Part shown: one piece after another, positions 51,057 through 58,075 of the stretch
How positions within the stretch are numbered: position 1 is the stretch's first letter
How the letters are laid out: the number at the start of each line of letters is the position of its first letter
Assembly: GCF_004799665.1 (NCBI RefSeq)
Contig: NZ_CP031310.1
Coordinates: 612,887 to 676,886 of the forward strand
Length of the DNA: 64,000 bases
Source of the DNA: Halapricum salinum
GTDB lineage: Archaea; Halobacteriota; Halobacteria; Halobacteriales; Haloarculaceae
Reading direction: 5' to 3'
Program-made: the position numbers and the translations under genes
Notes under the pieces: generated by a model
Database searches by the model: none
The model's input: only the letters and a program-made list of their open reading frames with translations
What the model was told of the DNA's origin: nothing

Positions 51057-52217
51057 ATGCCTCCGAGCGATCCGTTGGACGACGCGCCCGCGCCGGAGGC
51101 TCTGGCATCCTTCTACGACGTGACTGCCGTCCACCGTGACGGCGATCGCCTCCTCTACATCGGCGAGCCACAGGTCCCCCCAGTCGAGGTCGAACGCGAA
51201 CTCGAACCACTGTTCGACGAACGAGGCTACGAGATCCAGTTGCAAGCACGCTACCACGACGGCGGTGTCCTCCCGGCGGCCGAACACGTGCTGGTCGCTC
51301 GCGAGCGCTCGATCGGGATCGACGGCATCCCCTGGAAGATCGACGGCATCCCCTGGAAGAACGTCGCGCTCGCGCTCGCGACCGTCCTGACGACGCTCTA
51401 TGCAGGCACGGTCTGGTATCACATCGACGTCGGCGAGGACCCCCTGAACATGCTCCACGCCTGGCCGTTCTCGCTCGCGGTCCTGACGATCCTCGGGATC
51501 CACGAGTTCGGCCACTACGCCATGAGCCGGCTCCACCGCGTCGACGCCAGTCTGCCCTACTTCATCCCGATCCCGCCGCCGTTCGGGACCGCCGGCGCGA
51601 TCATCCGCATGCGTGGCCGGATCCCGAGTCGGAAAGCCCTGCTCGATATCGGCGCTGCCGGGCCGCTGGCCGGGATCGTCGCGACCGTCGTCGTCACCGT
51701 GGTCGGACTCTTCCTGGGGCCGATCTCGGTGCCGCCACCCTCGCCCGGCAGCGACGCCGCGCAGATCCAGTTCGCCGAGCCGCTACTGCTTCGTGGGCTG
51801 GCGGTTCTGACCGGCCAGCCGCTCGCCTATTCGGATCCGACCCAGCAGCTCAATCCGGTCGTCTTCGCCGGCTGGCTCGGCATGCTCGTCACGTTCCTCA
51901 ATCTCCTGCCCGTCGGCCAACTGGACGGCGGCCACGTCCTGCGCGCGCTGATCGGGCCACGACAGGAGACCGTCGCCGCGCTGATCCCGGCCGCGCTGTT
52001 CGCCCTCGCCGGCATGCTCTTTCTGTGGGGCGACGTCACCGTCGAGATCGGTATCTGGATCGTCTGGGGGCTGTTCGCGACGGCGCTGGCCTACGCCGGC
52101 CCAGCAGACCCGATTCGTGAGACACCACTCGACCCGAAACGGCGGGCGATTGCGCTGCTGACGTTCCTCGTCGGCATCCTCTGTTTCATGCCGATCCCCT
52201 TCCGTATCGTCGCCTGA
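51057..52217 (+). CDS. Intramembrane metalloprotease, M50 (site-2 protease) family
   Basis: 386 aa with six or more helices. The zinc motif HEFGH sits at 149-153 in a membrane helix (VLTILGIHEFGHYAMSRL), and the second metal site is LLPVGQLDGGHVLRAL (about 283-298, the NxxPxxxxDG-like block with the Asp). A soluble N-terminal part of about 85 residues precedes the first helix. Such proteins cut regulatory proteins or anti-sigma-like partners within the membrane. Oddity: the heptapeptide IDGIPWK occurs twice in a row from a perfect 21-bp duplication (51318-51359) just before the first membrane helix. Monocistronic; thiL follows on the opposite strand. Confidence 0.85.
   Translation: MPPSDPLDDAPAPEALASFYDVTAVHRDGDRLLYIGEPQVPPVEVERELEPLFDERGYEIQLQARYHDGGVLPAAEHVLVARERSIGIDGIPWKIDGIPWKNVALALATVLTTLYAGTVWYHIDVGEDPLNMLHAWPFSLAVLTILGIHEFGHYAMSRLHRVDASLPYFIPIPPPFGTAGAIIRMRGRIPSRKALLDIGAAGPLAGIVATVVVTVVGLFLGPISVPPPSPGSDAAQIQFAEPLLLRGLAVLTGQPLAYSDPTQQLNPVVFAGWLGMLVTFLNLLPVGQLDGGHVLRALIGPRQETVAALIPAALFALAGMLFLWGDVTVEIGIWIVWGLFATALAYAGPADPIRETPLDPKRRAIALLTFLVGILCFMPIPFRIVA
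51318..51359. repeat. Perfect 21-bp tandem duplication inside the M50 protease gene
   Basis: ATCGACGGCATCCCCTGGAAG appears twice back to back, adding seven residues (IDGIPWK) in frame just before the first transmembrane helix. The two copies are identical, which points to a recent slippage event. Confidence 0.9.
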
Positions 52218-52222
52218 GCCGT

Positions 52223-53098
52223 TCAGTCACCACGATGGGTGTACCCGCGGTCGGGCATCGGATCGCCATCGAGCGTCACGCCGCTGTCGACGACGGTCCC
52301 GATCCGCGTCAGCGGCGTCGGAGAGGCGTCTCTCACTTCTGAGAGGCGATCCTCGGGGATCGTACAGACGAGTTCGAAATCCTCTCCGAAGTACGCACCC
52401 AGATCCAGCCGCTCGCGCTCGTCTGTGGCGACGTCGTCGACCGCCCCGTCGATCGGTAGCGGCGTCTCGACGGCCATCCCACAGTCGCTGGCTTCCGCAA
52501 GCTGGTGGAGCGACCGCGCCAGCCCGTCGCTCGAATCCATCATCGCGCTCGCGTGTGGAGCGAGTGCTCGTCCGGCCCCGATGCGAGGCTCGAACCGAAA
52601 GAGGTCGTTCGCGCGTTCGGTCGCGCCTTGCTCGAACAAGCGCAAGGCAGCCCCGCTGCGGCCCAGCGCCCCCGTCACACAGACCGCCTCACCAACCGCC
52701 GCCCCCGAGCGCAGGACCGGCTCGTCGGTCCGGCCGACGGCCGTCGTCGCCACCGTGAACTCCTCGTGGTGGTCGAGGTCACCACCGACGTATTCCGAAT
52801 CGACCGCCTCGCAGACGTCACAGGCCCCGTCGACGAAATCGATTACTTCACTCTCTTCGAACCGAGGGGCGCCGTAGACCGCGACCGCAGCGACGGCGTC
52901 GGCTCCCATCGCCGCGACGTCCGACAGGGAGGCCCCGACGGCCCGCCAGCCCGCCGTGTAGCGGGTCGTCCCCGGCGGGAAATCCGTCGTCTCGTGGAGC
53001 ATGTCCGTCGTCACCACGAGATCCTCGATTACGGCTGCATCGTCACCGGCGTGGGGAAGCCGGCCGGCGAGCACTCCCAGCGCCGTCCGTTCGTCCAT
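52223..53098 (-). CDS. thiL: Thiamine-monophosphate kinase
   Basis: 291 aa. It makes thiamine diphosphate from thiamine monophosphate and ATP. The AIR-synthase/ThiL fold is visible: VTTDMLHETTDF, GWRAVGASLSDVAAMGADAVAAV, EYVGGDLDHHEEF, RSGAAVGEAVCVTGALGRSGAAL and MMDSSDGLARSLHQLAEAS with the conserved DSSDGL. Promoter: an oligo-T box (minus strand, about 53121-53128) lies about 27 nt before the ATG at 53098. It converges on the M50 protease gene 5 bp away. Confidence 0.9.
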   Translation of the reverse strand: MDERTALGVLAGRLPHAGDDAAVIEDLVVTTDMLHETTDFPPGTTRYTAGWRAVGASLSDVAAMGADAVAAVAVYGAPRFEESEVIDFVDGACDVCEAVDSEYVGGDLDHHEEFTVATTAVGRTDEPVLRSGAAVGEAVCVTGALGRSGAALRLFEQGATERANDLFRFEPRIGAGRALAPHASAMMDSSDGLARSLHQLAEASDCGMAVETPLPIDGAVDDVATDERERLDLGAYFGEDFELVCTIPEDRLSEVRDASPTPLTRIGTVVDSGVTLDGDPMPDRGYTHRGD

Positions 53099-53186
53099 GC
53101 GGGCCGGTTGGCCTGCCAGTACAAAAAGCCCAACATCAGAAATCGACCGGAGGCTTCAAGCCGTCGTCGCCCAAGACATCAGTCGC

Positions 53187-54215
53187 ATGGACGGCGACCG
53201 CTGGATCACGATCGCCCTGTTTATCGCGGCACTGCTCGTGCTCGGGCTGCTCGTCTGGCTCGCTGGCGTCGAGGAGACCATCTCCGCGCTCGAACGTGCC
53301 CGGCTCTCGCTGGTCGCCGTCGTCCTCGCACTCGCAGTCTTCTGGCTCGCGTCCTGGGGGATGTCGTTGTACGTCGTCCTCGACGCGCTGGGTCACCCAA
53401 TCTCGGCCGTCAAGTCGATCCTGGTCTTCTCGGCCGCGATGTTCGCCAACAACATCACCCCCTTCGGTCAGGCCGGCGGGGAACCAGTCAGTGCCTTCCT
53501 CATCTCCGAAGCCGCCGATACCGAATACGAGAACGGGCTCGCGGCCATCGCCAGCGTCGACACGTTGCACTTCATGCCCTCGATCGGCATGGCCTTCACC
53601 GGCGTCGCCGTCTTCGCGCTCGACGCGACGCGACTGAGCCGAGACCTCTACCTGTCGGTCGCCGTCCTCGGCGTCTTGCTCGCCGTCTTCGTCTTGGTCG
53701 GCGTGTCAGGCTACCGCTACCGCCACCAGATCGAACACGCGATCGCCGTCGTCGTCACACCCATTCTCAGACTCGTCGCACGGGTGATTCCCGGTCGGGA
53801 ACCGCCGTCGCCGGAGGCGATCGAACATCGGATCGACGGCTTCTTCGGCGCGATCGAACGCATTGCGAGCGACCGCGAGGCGATCCTGAAAGCGACCACG
53901 TTCTCGGCCGCAGGCTGGGTCGCGCTCTCGGTCGCGCTGTGGGTCGCCGTCTCGGCCGTCGGCGGCTCTGTTCCGCTGGCGGCTGCGCTCATCGCTGTCC
54001 CGATCGGCTCGATCGCCGGCGTCACGCCGCTTCCGGGCGGCTCGGGCGCGATCGAGACCGCCTTCGCCGCCATCCTCGTCTCGATCGGCGGCATCCTCCA
54101 GGGGACGGCCGTCGCCGCCGTGCTCGTCCACCGCATCGCGACCTACTGGCTCCCGACGATCGTCGGCGGCCTGGTCGCCGCCAGTCTCGGCGCGAGTCGC
54201 GCTCGCACGGAGTGA
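53187..54215 (+). CDS. Flippase-like integral membrane protein (LPG synthase TM/UPF0104)
   Basis: 342 aa, about seven helices. FANNITPFGQAGGEPVSAFLI (about 90-110) is the family's NxxPxxxGGEP signature and VTPLPGGSGAIETAF (about 285-299) the second conserved loop (TPTPGGLGxxE type), so it belongs with lysylphosphatidylglycerol-synthase transmembrane and archaeal UPF0104 proteins. Members flip or export lipid-linked molecules; no soluble transferase domain follows. ATG 53187 is chosen as it precedes the first helix; an upstream open frame is antisense to thiL. Confidence 0.82.
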   Translation: MDGDRWITIALFIAALLVLGLLVWLAGVEETISALERARLSLVAVVLALAVFWLASWGMSLYVVLDALGHPISAVKSILVFSAAMFANNITPFGQAGGEPVSAFLISEAADTEYENGLAAIASVDTLHFMPSIGMAFTGVAVFALDATRLSRDLYLSVAVLGVLLAVFVLVGVSGYRYRHQIEHAIAVVVTPILRLVARVIPGREPPSPEAIEHRIDGFFGAIERIASDREAILKATTFSAAGWVALSVALWVAVSAVGGSVPLAAALIAVPIGSIAGVTPLPGGSGAIETAFAAILVSIGGILQGTAVAAVLVHRIATYWLPTIVGGLVAASLGASRARTE

Positions 54216-54281
54216 CGTGACCGACCCGAACCGGCGACGGCGTCGGTCCCCACCAGTCGTGATCGAGTCGAGACGACGCCC

Positions 54282-54287
54282 TTAAAT
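54282..54287 (+). promoter_or_regulatory. TATA box of rps19e
   Basis: TTAAAT in CCCTTAAATGAG is centred about 27 nt upstream of the rps19e ATG (54312), as in leaderless haloarchaeal genes. Confidence 0.6.
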
Positions 54288-54311
54288 GAGCGAGTGCAGT
54301 ATGCCTCTCCA

Positions 54312-54773
54312 ATGACGACACTCTACGACGTGCCCGCCGACGACCTCATCGAGGCCGTCGCGGACCGACTCGCCGACGACGGCGACGTCGAAGCACCCGA
54401 CTGGATCGAGTTCACCACCACTGGCGTCGGTCGCGAACTCCCGCCCGAGCAGGAGGACTTCTGGGCCACCCGCACCGCTAGCCTCCTCCGAAAGATCGCC
54501 GTCGACGGGCCGGTCGGCGTCGGCGCGCTCGCCACCGAGTACGGCTCCACGAAAGGCGGCTCCAACCGCTATCAGGTCCGCCCCCCGAGCCAGACCGACG
54601 GCTCCCGGAAGATCATCCGCACCGCCCTCCAGCAGCTCGAAGACGCCGACTACCTCCAGACCGAAGGCAACGACGGTCGCGTCGTCACCGCCGACGGCCG
54701 CCAGCTGCTCGACGAGGTCGCCGACGACGTGCTGGAAGAGCTCGACCGACCGGAACTCGAACGCTACGCCTGA
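54312..54773 (+). CDS. rps19e: 30S ribosomal protein S19e
   Basis: 153 aa, an archaeal-eukaryotic small-subunit protein. The family core is visible: TLYDVPADDLIEAVADRL, then DFWATRTASLLRKIAVDGPVG, YGSTKGGSNRYQVRPPSQTDGS and RKIIRTALQQLEDADYLQ, with the usual acidic haloarchaeal adaptation. ATG 54312 fits the TATA box 27 nt upstream. The stop codon TGA is also the first part of the bracket TGAAAGCCCTCG that opens palindromic island 2. Confidence 0.95.
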   Translation: MTTLYDVPADDLIEAVADRLADDGDVEAPDWIEFTTTGVGRELPPEQEDFWATRTASLLRKIAVDGPVGVGALATEYGSTKGGSNRYQVRPPSQTDGSRKIIRTALQQLEDADYLQTEGNDGRVVTADGRQLLDEVADDVLEELDRPELERYA

Positions 54774-54985
54774 AAGCCCTCGCAGCCGACTGGCGTCGGC
54801 TGCTCGCCCTTTTCATGTCCGCCGCGAGAGCTTTGCTCTCGCTAAGGCCCGCCGCGAGACGGCCAGCGGTCGCTGGCCGCTCGTATGGGCAACGCCAGCG
54901 CTTTCCGCAGTCGCGGGCAATTCGCCCGCGACAAACCGTCCGCAACTACACAGCTACCGCCTTATTGAGGCCCCAAACCTCCCCG

Positions 54986-55009
54986 GTCGCGCGCAGTTCT
55001 GCGCGCGAC
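54986..55009. repeat. Hairpin GTCGCGCGCAG-TT-CTGCGCGCGAC, shared with island 1
   Basis: Perfect 11-bp arms with a 2-base loop. Its inner part is the reverse complement of the palindrome at 22212-22231. Confidence 0.85.
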
Positions 55010-55132
55010 ACGCTTCCTGACCGCCGCGCGGTGGCCGTGAGCGCCTTTCATGGCGCGAGCCGGGGAAGGGCAGGCTAGCCGTTCGCGACTTCGCGAGCGG
55101 CTACAGAAAGCGTCGGCGTAACCCACGCGGAT

Positions 55133-55152
55133 GCCGCGCCGATCGGCGCGGC
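55133..55152. repeat. Perfect 20-bp palindrome
   Basis: GCCGCGCCGATCGGCGCGGC reads the same on both strands. It lies in the second half of island 2 between two further hairpins. Confidence 0.85.
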
Positions 55153-55175
55153 TCCCGCAAGGCGGTCCTGGCGGA

Positions 55176-55237
55176 ATACTAAGGGCGAGCGGCGAACGCC
55201 AGTTCGCCGCGAGGGCTTAGTAGTAGTAAGGCTTTCA
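55176..55237. repeat. Compound hairpin and repeat bracket at the right edge of island 2
   Basis: An outer stem TACTAAG (55177-55183)/CTTAGTA (55216-55222) encloses an inner 9-bp stem GCGGCGAAC (55189-55197)/GTTCGCCGC (55202-55210). The right arm runs into AGTAGTAGTAAG, a short trinucleotide run that splits the closing bracket CGAGGGC..TTTCA. Confidence 0.75.
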
Positions 55238-55264
55238 GTGGCGCGGCCAGTACTACCACGTACC

Positions 55265-55618
55265 ATGAGTGGCGAGCCATCAGACGACGAACTGGAGAAG
55301 CTCCGACAGGAGAAAATGGAACAGATGCGCGAACAGGCCGGCGGCGAGGGGCAGCAAGAGGCCCGCAAGGCACAGCAGGAACAGGCCGAGGCCCAGCGCA
55401 AGGCCGTCCTCCGTAAGCACCTCAGCGACGGCGCGCGCAAGCGACTGAACACCGTCAAGATGTCCAAGCCGGACGTCGCCGAGAAGGTCGAACAGCAGGT
55501 CGTCGCGCTGGCCCAGAGCGGCCGCCTCGGCGGCGAGCAGATCGACGAAGACCAGATGCGCGACCTGCTCAAAGAGCTCACGCCCGATTCGAAGAGCTTC
55601 AACATCCGCCACCGGTGA
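55265..55618 (+). CDS. PDCD5-family DNA-binding protein
   Basis: 117 aa, small, helical and charged. The N-terminal half is a Glu/Gln/Arg-rich coiled region ([21 protein letters not shown]), the C-terminal half has the family core [32 protein letters not shown] and [14 protein letters not shown] ending in SFNIRHR. Archaeal members are annotated as DNA-binding proteins; the eukaryotic relative PDCD5 takes part in tubulin folding and p53 control. ATG 55265 begins right after island 2; rps19e-PDCD5 is a common archaeal order, here interrupted by the island. Confidence 0.88.
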   Translation: MSGEPSDDELEKLRQEKMEQMREQAGGEGQQEARKAQQEQAEAQRKAVLRKHLSDGARKRLNTVKMSKPDVAEKVEQQVVALAQSGRLGGEQIDEDQMRDLLKELTPDSKSFNIRHR

Positions 55619-56208
55619 TGGACGCGGCCGTCTGCTTCAGCGGCGGGAAAGACTCGACGCTGGCGGCGCTGTTACTCGATCCGTTCTACGACGTGACGCT
55701 CGTCTGTGCGACCGCCGGCGTGACCGACAGCGCCGAGCACGCCCGCAGGGCCGCCGAATCGGTCGGCTTCCCCTTCCAGGCAGTCGAACTCGACGAGCAG
55801 GTGGTCCACGACGCGACCGAACAGATCGTCGCCGACGGCTTCCCACGCCACGGCATTCAAGACCTCCACGAACACGCACTGGAAGTCGTCGCCGGCCTGG
55901 AGTACGACGCCGTCGCCGACGGCACCCGCCGGGACGACCGCGTCCCGACGATACCCAGAGCCTTTGCCCAGAGTCTCGAAGACCGCCACGGGATCGACTA
56001 CCTCGCGCCGCTGTCAGGGTTCGGCCGGAGAGCCGTCGATCGACTCGTCGACAGTCATCTCGACGTCGAGACTGGCCCGAGCGAGCAGATTCCCAAGGGC
56101 GACTACGAGACAGAGATCCGGGCACTGATCGCCGACGAACACGGCGAAGACGTCGTCAGCGAGTGTTTCCCCGAGCACACCCAGACGCGAGTACGCGGAC
56201 GGCGATGA
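55618..56208 (+). CDS. PP-loop ATP-pyrophosphatase family protein
   Basis: 196 aa. The PP-loop SGGKDS is at residues 8-13 (CFSGGKDSTLAALLLD), followed by LVCATAGVTDSAEHARRAAESVG and the second motif AVADGTRRDDRVPTIPRAFAQSLED, where the RRDDR block contacts the substrate phosphate side in related enzymes. It is an alpha-subunit-like protein of the N-type ATP-pyrophosphatase group that activates a carbonyl or RNA base as adenylate; which one is unknown. The ATG at 55618 overlaps the stop of the PDCD5-like gene by one base (TGATG), so the two are co-translated; a GTG at 55615 is the alternative start. Confidence 0.82.
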   Translation: MDAAVCFSGGKDSTLAALLLDPFYDVTLVCATAGVTDSAEHARRAAESVGFPFQAVELDEQVVHDATEQIVADGFPRHGIQDLHEHALEVVAGLEYDAVADGTRRDDRVPTIPRAFAQSLEDRHGIDYLAPLSGFGRRAVDRLVDSHLDVETGPSEQIPKGDYETEIRALIADEHGEDVVSECFPEHTQTRVRGRR

Positions 56209-56227
56209 CGTTCTCGAAAAAATCAGA

Positions 56228-56275
56228 GTAGTACCTATAGTTTCGATGGTGGCGATACTATCAGGGTAGTACCTA
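56228..56275 (+). promoter_or_regulatory. Two direct GTAGTACCTA boxes upstream of a membrane protein gene
   Basis: GTAGTACCTA occurs at 56228-56237 and again at 56266-56275, 38 bp apart and just upstream of the ATG at 56305. The region is AT-rich (CTATAG, GATACTATCAGG). Two identical boxes at about four-turn spacing resemble a regulator binding site; no known regulator has this box to my knowledge. Confidence 0.4.
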
Positions 56276-56304
56276 CCAACCGCTTCTCTGAAGACTGAGG
56301 TACG

Positions 56305-56736
56305 ATGCGACCGAACATCAAACGGCAGTCAGGCCACGGACAGCACTTCCGAGCGGCGAACCCGGTACCGCAATCGTCGACGCAGACCACCAGATCCGCA
56401 CCGCCAGGGGTGAAGATCATCGCCGGACTGGGGTTTATCGGCAGTCTCTTCGGGCTATTCGGTGGACTCGCACTACTTCAGTCCGGTGCTATCGGGGGAC
56501 TGCTGGGCCTGGTCGTGGTCGGGATCAGCATCCTGCACGTGTTCGTCATGATCGGGCTCTTGTCGATGGAAGTGTGGGCACACGGGCTCGCGTTGCTCCT
56601 CTATGGGAGCGGGTTTCTGATCGACCTGGTGATGGCCAACTTCCTCGCGCTGGTGGTCGGGGGCGTGGTCATCCTCTACCTCTTTGCCATCAGCCACCGT
56701 TTCCATAGTACCAGCCGGCCAAGTGGAAAGGTGTAA
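56305..56736 (+). CDS. Small membrane protein, function unknown
   Basis: 143 aa. A polar N-terminus of about 35 residues (Pro/Thr/Gln-rich) is followed by four hydrophobic helices: [63 protein letters not shown] and [18 protein letters not shown]. The tail is basic. I do not recognise the family. The two GTAGTACCTA boxes upstream suggest regulated expression. atpD starts 26 bases after its stop. Confidence 0.7.
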   Translation: MRPNIKRQSGHGQHFRAANPVPQSSTQTTRSAPPGVKIIAGLGFIGSLFGLFGGLALLQSGAIGGLLGLVVVGISILHVFVMIGLLSMEVWAHGLALLLYGSGFLIDLVMANFLALVVGGVVILYLFAISHRFHSTSRPSGKV

Positions 56737-56762
56737 GTCGGCGTAGCCGGAAACCTCGCGTA

Positions 56763-57443
56763 ATGGCCAAGGACGTCAAACCCACCCGGAAGAACCTCAT
56801 GGCGATCGAGGACCGGATCGAGCTCTCCGAGCGTGGGCACGACACCCTCGAGAAGAAACGCGACGGACTCATCATGGAGTTCATGGACATCCTGGACCAA
56901 GCCCAGGACGTCCGGTCGGATCTGGAGGACACCTACGAGCAGGCCCAGCATCGCATCAACATGGCCCGGGCGATGGACGGCGACGTCGCCGTGCGTGGCG
57001 CGGCCGCCGCGCTGAAGAACCACCCCGAGATCACCACCCAGTCGAAAAACATCATGGGCGTGGTCGTCCCGCAGATCGAGTCCACGAGCGTCCACAAGAA
57101 CCTCGACCAGCGTGGCTACGGCGTGCTCGGGACCTCCGCGCGGATCGACGAGGCCGCCGACGCCTACGAGGAGCTGCTCGAACAGATAATCCTCGCGGCG
57201 GAGGTCGAGACCGCGATGAAGGAACTGCTCGAAGAGATCGAGACGACCAAGCGTCGCGTCAACGCTCTGGAGTTCACACTGCTGCCGGAGCTCCACACCA
57301 ACAAGGAGTACATCGAGCAGAAACTCGAAGAGCAGGAACGCGAGGAGATCTTCCGCATGAAGAAGATCAAAGACAAGAAAGAGGAAGAAGAGCGCGCCGA
57401 GCGAGAAGCCGCCGAAGCCGAGCCGGTCACGGCCGACGATTGA
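56763..57443 (+). CDS. atpD: A-type (V/A) ATP synthase subunit D
   Basis: 226 aa, the central-stalk coiled-coil subunit that couples the catalytic A3B3 head to rotation. Long helices with heptad spacing are seen throughout ([85 protein letters not shown]), the last being the conserved C-terminal block. The acidic tail (about 205-226) is longer than in most relatives. The other ATP synthase genes are not in the window. Confidence 0.94.
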   Translation: MAKDVKPTRKNLMAIEDRIELSERGHDTLEKKRDGLIMEFMDILDQAQDVRSDLEDTYEQAQHRINMARAMDGDVAVRGAAAALKNHPEITTQSKNIMGVVVPQIESTSVHKNLDQRGYGVLGTSARIDEAADAYEELLEQIILAAEVETAMKELLEEIETTKRRVNALEFTLLPELHTNKEYIEQKLEEQEREEIFRMKKIKDKKEEEERAEREAAEAEPVTADD

Positions 57444-57477
57444 GAATGTCGGCCGGCAGTGCAGCCGGACGACTGAC

Positions 57478-57484
57478 TTTTTAC
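57478..57484 (+). promoter_or_regulatory. T-rich TATA-like box of the DUF6276 gene
   Basis: TTTTTAC is centred about 26 nt before the ATG at 57507, matching a leaderless promoter; the same T-run may serve as the atpD terminator (stop at 57443). Confidence 0.4.
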
Positions 57485-57506
57485 GCGCTGCGGTCGCAGT
57501 CCTCGT

Positions 57507-57899
57507 ATGGACTGCCCCGAGTGTAGTCACGCCGTACTTCGATTCGCAGTGCCGGACGATCTCACCGAGTATCTTCCTGGTGACGAGCCGGGTGTCGGAA
57601 TCTGCACGCACTGTCTCGCGCTGTCTCCAGTGACGGACCCGCCCGCAGAGACGCCCGACTTCCAGCGGATCAGTGACGCACTCCCCTCCAATCCCGACGC
57701 AGCAGTGCCGATGGTGCTGGCGCTGGGGTTGCTAGATCGATTCGCCCTCTACCGCTCGGAGATCGGAGCGCTGTTCGAACACGTCGAGCGAGCGGGAGCC
57801 GACCCGATGCTCGTCGTCGATCGACTGGCCAGCGACGAGACTGTCGACAGCCACGTCGACCTGGCAGGTCGTCGCCGTCAGCTCGAACAGTTGCTCTAG
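57507..57899 (+). CDS. DUF6276 zinc-ribbon-like protein
   Basis: 130 aa. Two CxxC pairs form a zinc ribbon: CPEC at 3-6 and CTHC near 34-37. The rest is helical, with PMVLALGLLDRFALYRSEIGALFEHVERAGADP, which fits the haloarchaeal DUF6276 family (family name from memory, not verified). No function is known. It is monocistronic and followed by a hairpin-plus-T terminator. Confidence 0.78.
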   Translation: MDCPECSHAVLRFAVPDDLTEYLPGDEPGVGICTHCLALSPVTDPPAETPDFQRISDALPSNPDAAVPMVLALGLLDRFALYRSEIGALFEHVERAGADPMLVVDRLASDETVDSHVDLAGRRRQLEQLL

Positions 57900-57925
57900 C
57901 CTATCTACTTTGGCTAGTTCGTTTT
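57896..57925 (+). terminator. Hairpin and T-run after the DUF6276 gene
   Basis: CTAGCC (57896-57901) and GGCTAG (57912-57917) form a 6-bp stem with a 10-base loop; the first arm includes the stop codon. It is followed by TTCGTTTTA, so it can act as a terminator. The next 150 bases, up to the prf1 end, hold no gene. Confidence 0.4.
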
Positions 57926-58048
57926 ATACTATCGTGACGAGCAAATAGATGCGGTGTCAGAACCGCTACGATCCCCCGAGCGCGAACGCGAATCTGCCCT
58001 GTTCAGCGACGTGCTGGCTGTCGGCCCGATTCCCGAATCCACACCCCT

Positions 58049-58071
58049 CGCGTGCCCGGTCCCGGCACGCG
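58049..58071 (-). terminator. Hairpin after the prf1 stop
   Basis: CGCGTGCC (58049-58056) and GGCACGCG (58064-58071) form an 8-bp stem with a 7-base loop. It lies just downstream of the prf1 stop codon on the minus strand (58076-58078) and may end or stabilise the transcript. Confidence 0.4.
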
Positions 58072-58075
58072 ATCC

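Larger units (their letters stand above)
54774..55264. other. Palindrome-rich intergenic island 2
   Basis: 491 bases without a gene between rps19e and the PDCD5-like gene. It opens with TGAAAGCCCTCG (54771-54782, overlapping the rps19e stop) and closes with CGAGGGCTT (55210-55218) and GGCTTTCA (55230-55237), a split inverse of the opening. Inside, hairpin follows hairpin: 54782-54803, 54824-54842, 54860-54879, 54910-54932, 54986-55009 (11-bp arms), 55041-55056, 55076-55103 (13-bp arms, one mismatch), 55133-55152 (20-bp perfect palindrome) and 55176-55222 (compound hairpin). CCGGGGAAGGGCAGGC (55060-55075) is identical to the block in island 1. A stable non-coding RNA or a DNA-level role are both possible. 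Confidence 0.75.

Noticed and set aside
54815-55078. 87-aa and 86-aa open frames in island 2
   Set aside because: They read through inverted repeats and have no protein-like composition; the spacer is explained better as structured DNA or RNA.
54774-55264. RNase P RNA or 7S (SRP) RNA in island 2
   Set aside because: The length and structure made this worth a look, and a CTACAGAAAGC stretch (55102) faintly resembles a conserved RNase P piece. But the other conserved RNase P blocks and the SRP core could not be found, and the sharing of modules with island 1 argues for a repeat-like element. A covariance search would settle it.
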